DNA from: Trileptium ribeirensis
Lineage: Eukaryota; Nematoda; Enoplea; Enoplida; Thoracostomopsidae
DNA: 64,000 bases
NCBI GenBank assembly: GCA_030248225.1
Contig: JASANE010019514.1
Location: forward strand, 34,963 to 98,962
Direction: 5' to 3'
Shown here: piece by piece, positions 11,011-22,065 of the stretch
How the letters are laid out: each line of letters begins with the position of its first letter
Numbering within the stretch: position 1 is the stretch's first letter
Translations under genes and position numbers: made by a program
Notes under the pieces: generated by a model
Database searches by the model: none
What the model was told of the DNA's origin: nothing
What the model saw: the letters and a program-made list of their open reading frames with translations, nothing else

Positions 11011-11938
11011 ATAGTGAATTTCTGTTATTTTGTTTTGATGGAGAGTGCGGTTATTCCAAATCGAACACAAGTTGATGGATAAGAATAGTGCGAGCTATTA
11101 TTGTTAAATAATATAATGTTAAAGACCAAATTTGTCTGTAAATTTTACTGGAATCGTGTCTAGAGATTACAACTTTGTTTAACCACTGTGCTCATTTTGA
11201 ATAACATTCGATTGACTTCTGTAATCCGGTGTGGGGCACCGCCTGGATTTTCGTTGCCCGACTAGCGCGAAAATCGACTTGCCAGTTTACTGGTCGTCAG
11301 CTAATTTTCCGGTTGGTATTATACAGCGCTCTCGGCTGACCTCTCCAATATTAATTTTGGCAAATTTTTTGTATTTTTATTAAAAGCTATTTCTGACGAG
11401 TACTGTAAATAATATTTGCTCTTTCTATAAATCTGCAGTTTCTATTACTGTGTAACAAATACTGAATTTATGCCCATCAACCTTGAAAGTAGCCTATAAT
11501 AGCAACCTAACTAATAATAGGCGGCCTTCTTTGCTCACGGAATAAGAGTAAACCAGATATTCCTCTACGCGGGAGAGTTCTATGCTATTCAAACGATTGC
11601 ATTCTTTTTATTACAGCCACATCGGTTAATTTTTTATGTTTGTTTGTAAAAAGTGGAAAGGGCCATCGTCACCCACCTCCTTGCGGCGACCATGGCTCTA
11701 CGCTACATTATTTGAATTTTTGTTGTCTACATGTGATCAGACGAATCAGATACCTTTTCAATAACTGGCAGGCGACTTAAAGCGGTCGCGTTCAAAATTA
11801 TTCCGATATATCCACTATGGGATAAGACATCGCTGCTTAGTACTTAATACATTTGCATACGCACAGATCTAATATTGATTGCAGTATAAGAAGATTTAAA
11901 ATATTATACATGTATTGAGGAAAAGTTATGCATGAGTA

Positions 11939-12385
11939 AACTTTGTCATTACCGATATCGAATCGCAAACCCTTGTTACGGAAAACAGATTCAATCGGTT
12001 TTTCGCTAACCGAAAATTGACAAAATCTAATTCAAGTTCCAGAAAGTAAACCTTGTGTTCGAACAGAATTTCGATGATTTTAGTTTGCAGAATTTCTGTT
12101 GCCTAATGTATTATCATTATTAAATTTGGATTATACAGTGTTCGCGAACAAATCTAATGCAAAGATGACGTCACAATCAAATCGACAAATTTTCGTTCTC
12201 AAACGTTTGGGTAATTTTACTTCAATTTTCGCGAACACAAAATGGTTAGATTTCAATTGCGAACGCTGTGCTTGCGAACAGTTTTACGCCGAATTTCAAT
12301 TGACCAAAAAAGCGTTCCGTAACAAATTTTATCCAAAAATACAAAATAGGATGGTTGCTGGGGTCACTTTAAGTTTACTCACGCA
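11939..12385. mobile_element. Mariner-like MITE, copy B
   Basis: Ends TGCATGAGTAAACTT and (reverse-complemented) TGCGTGAGTAAACTTAAAG. The interior closely matches copy A at 6422..6908, including CATTACCGATATCGAATC and GTTCGCGAAC. The left end has lost about 25 bases of the inverted repeat. A TA lies at the left (11937..11938), but TT at the right. Confidence 0.75.
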
Positions 12386-15300
12386 TTGCGTTTCGTCGTA
12401 GCAAGCTTTAAATAAACTATAATTTATTAGTACAATACATAGAAATCAAATTATACGTAACAAAACCGTCACAGCACAACATTATATGCTGTTAAGTACA
12501 CCGATATGCCGGAAAGCCTACCCGACCGGCCTACTGCGAATATTATGTATTGTTGATTTTGTAATCGAACAATGTATTTTTGATATAAATTTTTATTATA
12601 TGAAATAATATGTTAAGAGTTGTGTATATTAATTTAATAACTTTTTATACAATATTTGGCACAATATTTAAGACATGATTGTTTCAATTCCGTGTATATA
12701 TAATGTGCCTGTATGCAGAAGCATGTCGGTCGGTGGAGATCCCAACTAAGAAAACGGGTTTTACTTAGTGAAATTTAAAGAATCAAAAACCTGAATGCAT
12801 GCGTTCTACCCATATGCAATAAAAACGCACCATTTGCGTGAAACCATCGAAAGTTATGGTTTAGAAACGAATTAAACCCGGCAATTTTGACCAAATCATA
12901 TTTATAATATCGTCCTGTTTTGGTTATATATATTAAACACAAGCGAAATTTTCGTGAGTTCATTTTGTGGAGCCAAACATTTTAATATAATATAAAAGAT
13001 ATACATTGCCACTTGGTCTAAAACTTTGATGGGTAAAGTGTATTTTATATATCGACAGTTTCGGCACTTTGTTGGACATTGTGGTTGTAAAAATTGTGAT
13101 CAATCGGTGCTATTATACACTATGATTTTTCTCCTCAAGTAGCAAAATCTGTTTCAAATTTCGAAAATTGTACTATGTAGAAAAATTCCAAAGCTAAATC
13201 CTCAAATTTCTGCATATCTTAACTCAAAAGTTTTAGACAGGCTAAATCAAAAATACACGCCAAAAAATTTAGGTGTTTAACACTCGTCTTTAGCTGATTG
13301 CATATAGTTCCTTTTTCTAACATATATAAAACGTGTATTGCCCGTTAAGGTTGGCTTGCGTATTGCCAGTGTACCTTCCAGGGTCAGAAGTGGAATCCGT
13401 GCTATGTTGTTATTTAGCCGTTGTATATATACGTACTGTGTTTTTTGTTTTGTCATCGATTCTACTACACCAGTCAACATAAACATGACTTATATAGGTT
13501 GTGTGATTATTTTGACGCTGTAAACTGTGATATTTATATACTTATTTTAGATTTACTGATCAAGAAACTTCAGTAAAATTTTAATCAATGTATGCATACC
13601 TATACAGCATTGTTAAAGATTTAGGTTATACGTATATTGAAAACTGAGCTGTTAGAATTTTCTTAATTATGCATTTAATATGGGTCCAAGTAACCCTGAG
13701 GTGGCGTTACGTTATAACGTCAGAAAAATAGCATCCCAGAGCGGGGGTTCGGCTGGCGTCAGCCCCACTTTCTAGGCCTATATCGAGAGCAGCGTTGTTT
13801 GCATTTTATATTCGTTGACCTATATAAATATGTGTGAATTTGTTAATTATGTCGGCCCATTATTCAGCTTCCGTGATTTACTTCCGTCTGGTATGAAGCA
13901 GTGTGGGAACGGACCTTCTGCGATTTCAGTAGGGCTCAATTTCTCGGTGCTGTTTGTGAGCAAAATTTTTTATTGGGCATTTTGAATCTTCGAGTGTCAT
14001 TCATTCATTTGTGACACAGTGCATTTGTCCGCTACTAGTGACGTGTAAAACCGTGAAGCTCTTTACGCTGCAGTGTATCAACTTTTGTCAACCTTCAAGG
14101 ACGGCTTACATTTCGGAGCAGGACCTATAGCAACCACAGTTACCTGGTGGTTTCCAGTGCGCATGGAGTAAGCGTAGATTAAATATTGTTCTACGCTACT
14201 TTCTTTCCCAATTGTGGTCGGGCGAATTCGAGAACTCTTACTTGGTAGTCCAATTTCTCGTTGCTTCCGTAGTATAACAGTATAACGCTACTTTGCACTG
14301 AGCGCCTATTTGCGTGCGCACGGGCCTAATACTGATTGCAGCGCAAGAAAGACATTTGCTTAAGTCATGTGGTAAACCATAAATATAACATGCTGTTTAT
14401 CGATAGTCCTTTAATTTTGGATGGAGAATCAGCAAGAAATGACCATTCGGCTAAAGTCGGCGGTTACTCAGGTATTTAATTACACAGTCCGCGCAGAAAA
14501 GTCTAGCCGTCGGCGAGAATAATATGATAAATCAAAAACTTGTCAAAATATGGAAGTATTGACATTACCCCGAGCAGTGCCTGCTTTATCCAAGTGCTAT
14601 GTTAATTTTTCCCGAGTTCTGGCAAAATCCATCAGTTTCAGAAACTGGTACGAAATCTTTTCACGTGAAGTAATTTCAATAATGGAAAGCGCGAAAAGTT
14701 GGAGGGACGACGAGCTACGTCCACATACCAAAAATGACATTTGGAAGTTTGAAAGCTACTGGACACAGATTTGGCAATCCCTTCTATTGGTTTTGGACAT
14801 ATATATCAACCACTTTGAAATATAATTTGAAAGCTACAATTTTTAATTTGGTGGTGTCAAATTTCGAGCAAAAGGCTAGCCGTCGTAAAAGTAGGCCAAC
14901 TGGAAAAGTCTATAAGCAAGGTTCAATAAGAAAAACTGGAGGCTACATGCAGTAGATAGTAGTTATGCGTTATGCCTTTTAAATCCGGAAAGAATCCAAA
15001 TAGTGTCAACATTACCGAAGCTTACTATATATGGATTTTGGTCTAAAATTTTATTTTGGCTATCTGTTAGACAGTTTCGACAAAGTTGTAGATAAATTGG
15101 TATAGTATAAAGGTTATAGGTATGTTCAACCACTGTCAAGGTTTAACCCATACATAGATAATCAACCGCAAACTAATTTAGAAACACCAATACCTTCCTA
15201 AATTGGGTATTTTGTTCTCGTATACAGTTGCCATAGGGTTATCGGCTACATATATTGGCCAGACCTCTGATGGAATCGTAAACAGAAAATTCCAGTATAA

Positions 15301-16490
15301 ATTCTGCCAACAAACAGTTTTCGTAGTTTTGTGGAGTACCCCAACATCGTTTCTGTGATACATTAAGCACAATATATGTACATGAGCATATTTCGATGCT
15401 GAATCGGTCAGCTTTATTTGCTGTCTATGAGTATATTCGTAACTGTGTACACACGATAAATCGTAGGTAACATTAGCTGTTATGGCTATACAAGTTAAAT
15501 ATGTTTTCACTACTACGAAAGAAATGCGACGTTCGGCATTCAGAACAAACCCGCAGTGTACGATAATGAGGTCGGCATGGACTGGCCGTACCGATGTACG
15601 AACCCGCGGTTTGGAGAGTTCGATGTTCATATTCAATTTAGCAAAGAAACTTGCTTTGTATTTATCCATCATTTACGGGACACATGGATTATTCGGCACT
15701 CCTCTTAGTGTCACACGTAATGGCTGTATATAATCAATATGTTCAGAGCTGGACTTGGCTGAACTGTACGTTTTGTGTCAAAAAAGTCCGGATGGACTAT
15801 GTTTCACCCGAACAAGTTCAGGTAGACACGTTACATTATTAAGACCACGCGCGCCCATCGTAAATGGTTCATTGTAGGCGCTAGTTAAATCTCTCAATGC
15901 AATGTCATCAGTTCAAGCTCAATTTACTTACTATGTATTAATGCCTGGCCCCTATTGATGATATGAGCCCTACTGAGCATGTGACGTGAAAACTAAGGGG
16001 TCCGATCGAAATTATAAAAACAACATGACTTGAGATATATTGTATAAATGCACAGTGTGAACATAACTGGCTTTCTAAATTGAGTATCCGCAGTTTAGCG
16101 AGGCCCTCATAATGTCGGAACTGGAGGTCCTACCCCAGTGGTCGGTACGATCCTGGCGTCCGAATTTTCGCACCGCAAAACATAGTCCATTTAGTTCGGT
16201 TCCAGGTGAAAAGTTAGTCCATGCTATTTCGTCGTGACTGCACGCACTACAATGTTTTCTGCAATATGTACGTCACGCGTTTCAACACTGTTTTTGTGCT
16301 TGCGCTGTGCATCTCCGTATAGCCTGTGTTTGCGTTCTTTTTAATAGGTCATCAGAAATGCTTGCTTAATCAAATATCTAGTAACGGCAGTTTATATTGA
16401 AATTTTTTTCACAAATTAAATTAGGTATACATACTCAAAGTTAACCATCTCCTTCTTAAACCAAAGCTTAGCTTGCACAATCTTGAACAA
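12386..16490. other. Intergenic stretch, mostly unassigned
   Basis: Contains one dispersed repeat copy (13685..13800) and a few ORFs of 60 to 164 codons with no recognisable family. The longest, 15178..15672 (-), has no motif I recognise. No splice-bounded exon pattern was convincing. Confidence 0.4.
13685..13800 (+). repeat. Dispersed repeat with GC-rich hairpin (partner at 63750..63850, inverted)
   Basis: GTTATAACGT..., AGAGCG(G/A)GGGTTCGG and a GC hairpin occur here and, on the opposite strand, at 63750..63850. At the second site the hairpin is perfect (TCGGGGGC TACC GCCCCCGA, 63772..63791). Here it is degraded to GGCTGGCGTCAGCC. Confidence 0.6.
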
Positions 16491-16494
16491 ACTT

Positions 16495-16650
16495 TTGTTC
16501 TGACCGCAGATCGAACCTAGATCGTTCGTTCAACTCTTGGTCGCTAGCCACTACGCCATTTAGGAACTGTTGTTCGGTTCCATAACGAACCTCACAACGC
16601 CAACAAACAACAACGCACGTACAAACGCATACCCACAGACATACTCGGTA
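16495..16650 (-). repeat. tRNA-like repeat family, copy 1
   Basis: The minus strand reads ...GGTTCGTTATGGAACCGAAC, then TCCTAAATGGCGTAGTGGCT, then CTAGGTTCGATCTGCGG. These resemble an A box (GGCGTAGTGGCTAGCG) and B box (GGTTCGATC) at tRNA spacing, preceded by a shared upstream block. The same arrangement occurs at 20690..20870, 46580..46740 and 52790..52930, so it is a dispersed element and not a tRNA gene. Confidence 0.6.
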
Positions 16651-17934
16651 ATCAAATCACCGAGCAATGTGCGCAGCGACACATATGTCAATATGCTAAC
16701 AGAATGGTAAAAATAGTTTTCCTCAATATGTTATAATAATATATCTCTAGACGTGGTTTTGGCCAAAACTACATTACAATAAGGCTGGATGTACGTGCAA
16801 AAACGCGGCTGTACCAACAAAAAAATTGTTTGCAGGTTCAAAAATATAAACATACAATTGTTCATTTTGAAAAAAATAAATTTTTGACTTGGTCAGTTCG
16901 AACCTAAAAATTCTTCAATTGCGTCACTAGCTGTAACATATATAGGATTAGGGCTCGAGCATTTCGTCGTAGTGCGCATATGCATGAACACTTGGCGTAA
17001 CTACGACAGACGACCTTTAATATGCCGTATTGCATACAATCCCTGTATTTTGTTTATAGATCTGCCTGATGCCTTTGTGCCGTTTTTACAGCCAGTCCTT
17101 CTAACAGTTCGATAGTTATGCCAAGCTAAACTTGATTTTTAAATTATTCCATCCTGTTCTTTTATTTTTTAAAAAGCGTTACTGAGCTGTATCTAGTCCA
17201 CGAAAATAAGCGATTTTCTGTTCCGTACCATTTTATTTTAGTTTAAAGTTTTGTGTTGGGTTTAAATTACAAAGAATTGTGTTCACCAATACTGGTACAT
17301 AGCTGTTGTATAGGTCTGATTCGTGTATCATGTCACTGATACATCATATTTCTTCGCAAACAGCCATGCATGAATTTGTCAAGCGTCATGTTGGATGGTT
17401 CGAAATGTAAAAATGTCTATTTTTTGTCTTATTTCAGAATAACTGGAATAGTTTGGTTGAAACTGTGAATGCGCTCGTTTTTTATTAAATATATTTCATG
17501 TAAATTCCGCAGTGACGGCGAGAATGCCTAGCCTCAGGTAATGGTATAAACAGGCCTCTATTCTAGTCTAAAATATTTAAACTCTGGTAGAATGGCGGTG
17601 TCGTCTTACATACAGGTTTAACAGTGACCAGACGTATATAGGTAATCATCAAACATCGTTCCGGTAAGTTCGTATGCCCAGTCGAAGGGTCTTGTCGGTT
17701 AGCCATACCTCCCAGCCGGATATTGTCAATTATTAAGATACAGCGCCAAATTCAGTAACATTCCACTGAAATAATGAGCTGGTTCAGAATCTATCTAACT
17801 CCGCCACTTTTATAACAATTCGTTTTCAGTTTTTTTGGGTTGTTAATGGTCCCCGTTAGTAGTTTTCGAAAAGAATTTCTCCATACATGTATAATCAGAG
17901 CCTAATGTAATGTAGCGGACATTGTGTTTTGCTG

Positions 17935-18230
17935 GAGTGAAAGCTTTTAAATTCCGTCTGTGTGTATCATCGGCCATAACTCAGGTACGACCTAATCAAT
18001 TTTCAAGATCTTGGGCTCATTCGAACTGGTATAGTAGATTTTTTTCATTTGAGGTCTGATTCCGGGGTCAAAGGTCAAAATGAGTGTTTTTATAGTAATG
18101 TGGTTGAATTTGTGCTGTAATATGTGATATCAACATATAGCATATCGGCGAGCTCATTAGCTGCGCACGCTAAAGACGTAGGTGATGCTTCACTAGGCTA
18201 CCCAGTCTCGATAGAGTTATTAGTTTTATA
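17935..18230 (+). repeat. Dispersed repeat, second copy of 6970..7500 family
   Basis: Matches the 6970..7330 element in its first half (CCATAACTC, GCTCATTCGAA, TTTGAGGTCT, AAAATGAG) and the 7453 block in its second half (CATATAGCATATCG). The copy at 7 kb has an extra segment between the blocks. Confidence 0.55.
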
Positions 18231-18904
18231 AATCATGCAAACCGCATTGGCGAGCGTCATCGAATGTTGTGAAAATCAGCTTAGTCTGTTCATGGGTTAG
18301 GCTTAGGATCTCATAAATGGAGTAGCTGATAACCCGTGAACCGATACAGCTGATTTTTACAAATTCGAGTGCGACAGAGTAACTATTGAAAAGCCAAAAA
18401 TGTCATAAAAGTTGAGGAAATGGATAATTTCTGAACCAGCTTGATGTACCTACTGAGTTGAATGGTACTAAAATTGTCGTTGTATCTTCAAAATGGATCA
18501 ATTTCCGGCTGTGGTGGGGGCTAACCTTAAAGACCCCAGTCGGCTGTGACACTTAGGTTTTCTACAAGTCAATGGTTTTGTAAGCAAGGATCGGATATCC
18601 TTCCTTTGAAGTTTTACGGCGTGGCCAGTAGATTTAGCTTTGACTCACAATTACGTTTCCAGTCAGCGTGGAGGACCTATAGACAAAATTTACACTACCT
18701 ATATACTAGTAATATAGAGGTTTTAAAGAAATCGTAGAAACATTTCACGCACCGGAGTTAGTGTAGTTTGATTCCTTTATACAACCTAACAGATAACGGA
18801 GATTTAATCATGAATGTCCAACAACAGGGGTGTCCGAGTTAACAAACGTTCACTTTGCACTAAAGATTCATAAAACAGTTGGTGTATATGTAGATACCCT
18901 CTAA

Positions 18905-18915
18905 AGTTTTTTCAG
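18905..18915 (+). promoter_or_regulatory. Strong splice acceptor 28 nt before RPL28 ATG
   Basis: A pyrimidine run ending TTTTTTCAG (AG at 18914..18915) leaves a 28-nt AT-rich leader before the ATG at 18944. It could be the end of a 5'-UTR intron or a spliced-leader acceptor. Ribosomal protein genes in trans-splicing animals often have one just upstream of the start. Which of these applies cannot be told from sequence alone. Confidence 0.5.
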
Positions 18916-18943
18916 ATTAAAAAATATAATAAATAGTGTAGAG

Positions 18944-19378
18944 ATGGCATCGTTGTCTGCGGATCTGCAATGGGAGCTTTTGCGCAAAAATAATTGCTTC
19001 ACTATCCGCCAGCGCGGGATCAAGAAGACGTTCACGAAGGAGCCCTTCAATTTGAAAGGTATCAATAGCTTTCGGTATAACGGCTTAATTCAGAAAAAGG
19101 CAGTGAACATTCAGCCTACGTCGGACAGGAAAGCTATCATGTTTTCATACAAAAAGGGACGAGATCAGCGCAAGCCAAGCAAAGCTGTCGCTCGGACTGT
19201 GATGAAGAAGGATCCTCGCCGCGTAATGTCCAGTGTTGGAAAGTTTATGAAGTCGGGCCATTATTCTCCACGCCATGCCAAGCTGGCGCAACGTCGCGTT
19301 AGTCGTATTCTTAATTCTCAGAAGCAACCAACGTTACTTCGAGCCCGGAATGCGAATAAAAAACGTTCTGCTGAATAG
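18944..19378 (+). CDS. RPL28: 60S ribosomal protein L28 (eL28)
   Basis: A 144-codon uninterrupted frame. Recognised by the eL28 pattern: an N-terminal LQWELLRKNNCF segment, FNLKGINSFRYNGLI (family: PNNLK..NSFRYNGLI), the mid-block GRDQRKPSKAVARTV, and the C-terminal RRVSRILNSQKQP (family: RRASAILRSQKP). The length fits the usual 137 to 145 residues, and the protein is strongly basic. eL28 is a eukaryote-specific component of the large ribosomal subunit. The ATG lies in gagATGG, and the frame is fully intact. The absence of introns, next to other genes with kilobase introns, leaves open a retrocopy, but the intact frame and upstream splice acceptor favour a working gene. GC content is higher than in the flanks. 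No AATAAA was found within 100 bases after the stop. Confidence 0.93.
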   Translation: MASLSADLQWELLRKNNCFTIRQRGIKKTFTKEPFNLKGINSFRYNGLIQKKAVNIQPTSDRKAIMFSYKKGRDQRKPSKAVARTVMKKDPRRVMSSVGKFMKSGHYSPRHAKLAQRRVSRILNSQKQPTLLRARNANKKRSAE

Positions 19379-19877
19379 AGTTCTACCTATATCGTTAATT
19401 ATATTATATTTTACCTTGAACTGCAAAGTGTGTAAAATATTTTGCTGTGCCACATGAATCTAAAGTTTTGTATAATATATAGGCATCCATAGTGCTAGTG
19501 GAATATAAATGCATACTGTTATATACTTGAGCAGGCGGTAGATATGCATATAGACCCCAACGCTTTTGTGCCTTCCTGAATTTTCATCTTTTTGTTGTGA
19601 AAACATATGTGTTTGCTGATATATGGAAATAAGTATTATGTCTGAAGATATAACTAACGTACGTACAAATATGTATAGGTATATTGGAACAGCGTGCGTC
19701 TCGCAGTCATGTTCTATTGCTCCTGTCATATAATCTTGATGAGCATTGCCCTGTGGCCACCTTGCTGTAAGGCACACTCTTGTAAAATCTGCACGAGATT
19801 GCTTGGAATGTCAACAGATACAGTCGGAACTGGTGTGCCTCTATATTCATTGTGCTTCGGTCTGACTGTCTCGGAAA

Positions 19878-19881
19878 ATTA

Positions 19882-19919
<38 letters not shown>

Positions 19920-19920
19920 A
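19878..19920. repeat. (TA)n microsatellite
   Basis: An alternating AT run interrupted by a single C near 19900. ORFs here that encode runs of IY are artefacts. Confidence 0.9.
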
Positions 19921-20689
19921 ATATTTCTATGCAGGTTATAACAATGACATGCTAATACACAGTTATATCTCTTGTATCTGTTCGTGTACAGGTGTAGTAT
20001 ACTTATAGTCTTATGTAATAGGTATATAGCGAGCTATATACATTATTCCCTGGTGTACAGTAATTTTTAGATACTTATGCGGCGTTCATGTTATAATGTC
20101 CCCCAATATTTACAACCTATGTGCACCTCACTGTGTCAGGCACACTGTCAACAACAAGGTGTCTTAGACACCACCGTATTAGATGCAGACGGTGTCAGCT
20201 ACAGTTAGTTCGCGCCAAATTGGTAGCTGACTATGTACGGCACCTTAAACGAAAGATGTAGTAGCTAGGGCTGTATCATACGTACTCAGCAATTGATTCA
20301 CGATATGTATGTGACCATGACTGTCTAGGTGGTATGGTCGTGACTATAGGGGTTCCAAACACGCGAGTTAACATTGAGACAAAGCAATTGTGTCGATTAT
20401 GAGTATATGAGAGGTTAACATGCACAATTTTTATAGTTATCGATTTATGGTGGTCCAGCTTTGACAATATTTTTGTTGTTGTTTGTTTCTGTTTGAACCA
20501 ATAAAACTGATGATTTTTTGGTCCAAGAGCGTTTAACATGGGCTTCAAAAGTACACCTACATGAAGGTCTTAGTTTTCAACATTGCTTGTTAAAATTTCT
20601 TTTATTGCCATTCTCGCAACTAAAAAAATTTCAACATTATGTTTCCACGTTCTTTTTAATCCTTGCATGCTTGGCGTCTCTCGTTTGCG

Positions 20690-20870
20690 ACTGTGTGCAT
20701 TGCGACGCGATGTGCTGGGCGTGTTATGCAATGTAGATTTGCATGTGCATTGTTCGTTCGCTCTGCGAAGTTCAAGGAACCGATTAACATCTCCTAAATA
20801 GCGTAATGGTTAACGAACAAGTCTGTCGCCAAAAGCGATCCAGGTTCCATTCGCAGGTGCGGGAATACCT
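20690..20870 (+). repeat. tRNA-like repeat family, copy 2
   Basis: The upstream block ...TTCGTTCGCTCTGCGAAG and GGAACCGATTAACA precedes TCCTAAATAGCGTAATGGTT (A-box-like) and CCAGGTTCCATTCGC (B-box-like). Same order and spacing as the copies at 16.5, 46.6 and 52.8 kb. Confidence 0.6.
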
Positions 20871-21204
20871 AATTCATGGAGAAAGGAGAATTATGCAATG
20901 TGTTCAAAAAAGTGCATTTACTGCATGGAACAGGTATTTGCTGGGTGGCCCCAACCTTGAATACAAAGAAATTGTCTTGAAAACCTTGAATTTCTAGACC
21001 TCCAAAGTAAAATCGTTGAAAGTGAACTGCCGAGCCTAGAAAATAGTATCAAGCACAAAAGTTATAAACTCTTGGCTGTTTGCTTTCGTAGTGGATTGCC
21101 CTGCAATAAATTTGCGTTTCTATAACGATCTAAAGCAGTCTAAGCTTCACACGATGACCCTAGTTTGCTAGACACATGTACTTGTGGTTTACACGTGATT
21201 ACTG

Positions 21205-22065
21205 GTGCGTTCCAATCTGAACATCGTGACACAGGCTGGAACATCAAATCTTTTCTGTGTTCATTATATTGGTTTTTCAAAGATAGATCTTCACGAAGGG
21301 GGATCTATACCGACGGTACTGAATCTTCAAAGTGGTCCCATAAGTTTTGTGTGGTTCGATGGGTTGAAAACGTTGCAGTTGCTGGTCCAGCCCTGGATGA
21401 CGACGTACTAAAGCTGGTGGCGATTGATATTGAGAATTCGGACAGTCCTAAACCCACGGCCAAAATCGGTTTCGGGGCGGATGTGGAATTGCGGCAATCA
21501 GGGGCTTCAGACTTTCAGAAGATGGCATTCTACAGTGACTGCCGCAAGTTATACGTCAATACAACTGCAAAGATTATAGAAATATCTCCTTTGAAATACA
21601 AAATTATTGTACGAGCTGCAAGCTGGTTGTCCCCGGTTTAATCGTTACAAGCTTACTAAGACTATGATGAATACTCTGCTACGTGAGATGGTGAACCTGA
21701 ATCGAAAACCAAGTTCTCAATAACCTTGAAAATTTCAGCCTGGGCCGCCCTGTAGTTGCTGTAGCGGCTACTACTGCAAAGAAACTGCTGTGTTTGACGT
21801 TCCAGTTTGTGCGTTTATTTTTTTAATTACTCTTGATATCCTTTTTAGTTTCCCTCACTATTAATACGCCACAACTGTTACATGATGCGATTACGAAAGC
21901 AACTGACGTTGTGGAAACTGTCTACAAACAGTATATTTGCAGAGTTCCTGAAAGTTTTCTAGCCGTGTGAGAGCAGCTATTGAGAAAGGGCCTAATTTGG
22001 TTACAGATCGAAACGGTATGGGCAACAGTGCTGCCGATGGAAGCAGTACCCTAGCTATATGATGG
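21205..22065 (+). pseudogene. Unidentified coding-like region, possibly multi-exon or decayed
   Basis: Several open stretches of raised GC follow each other on the plus strand. The first is a frame of 158 codons ending at 21641 (VLKLVAIDIENSDSPKPTAK, KIGFGADVELRQ). The second is a segment after an ATTTCAG acceptor at 21736 (PGPPCSCCSGYYCKETAVF). The third, after a CTTTTTAG at about 21848, is TPQLLHDAITKATDVVETVY, followed one frame over by RAAIEKGPNLVTDRNGMGNS up to a stop near 22061. A 40-nt GT..AG interval would join the second and third in phase. The frame change near 21965 argues for decay or an unseen junction. I do not recognise the family. Confidence 0.35.

Noticed and set aside
15178..15672. 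164-codon minus-strand ORF
   Set aside because: Long for this composition, but no recognisable motif, overlapping plus-strand ORFs and no splice context; not called as a gene.
15780..16230. Possible inverted ends sharing ATGGACTATGTTT
   Set aside because: Only about 13 bases match convincingly; insufficient for an element.
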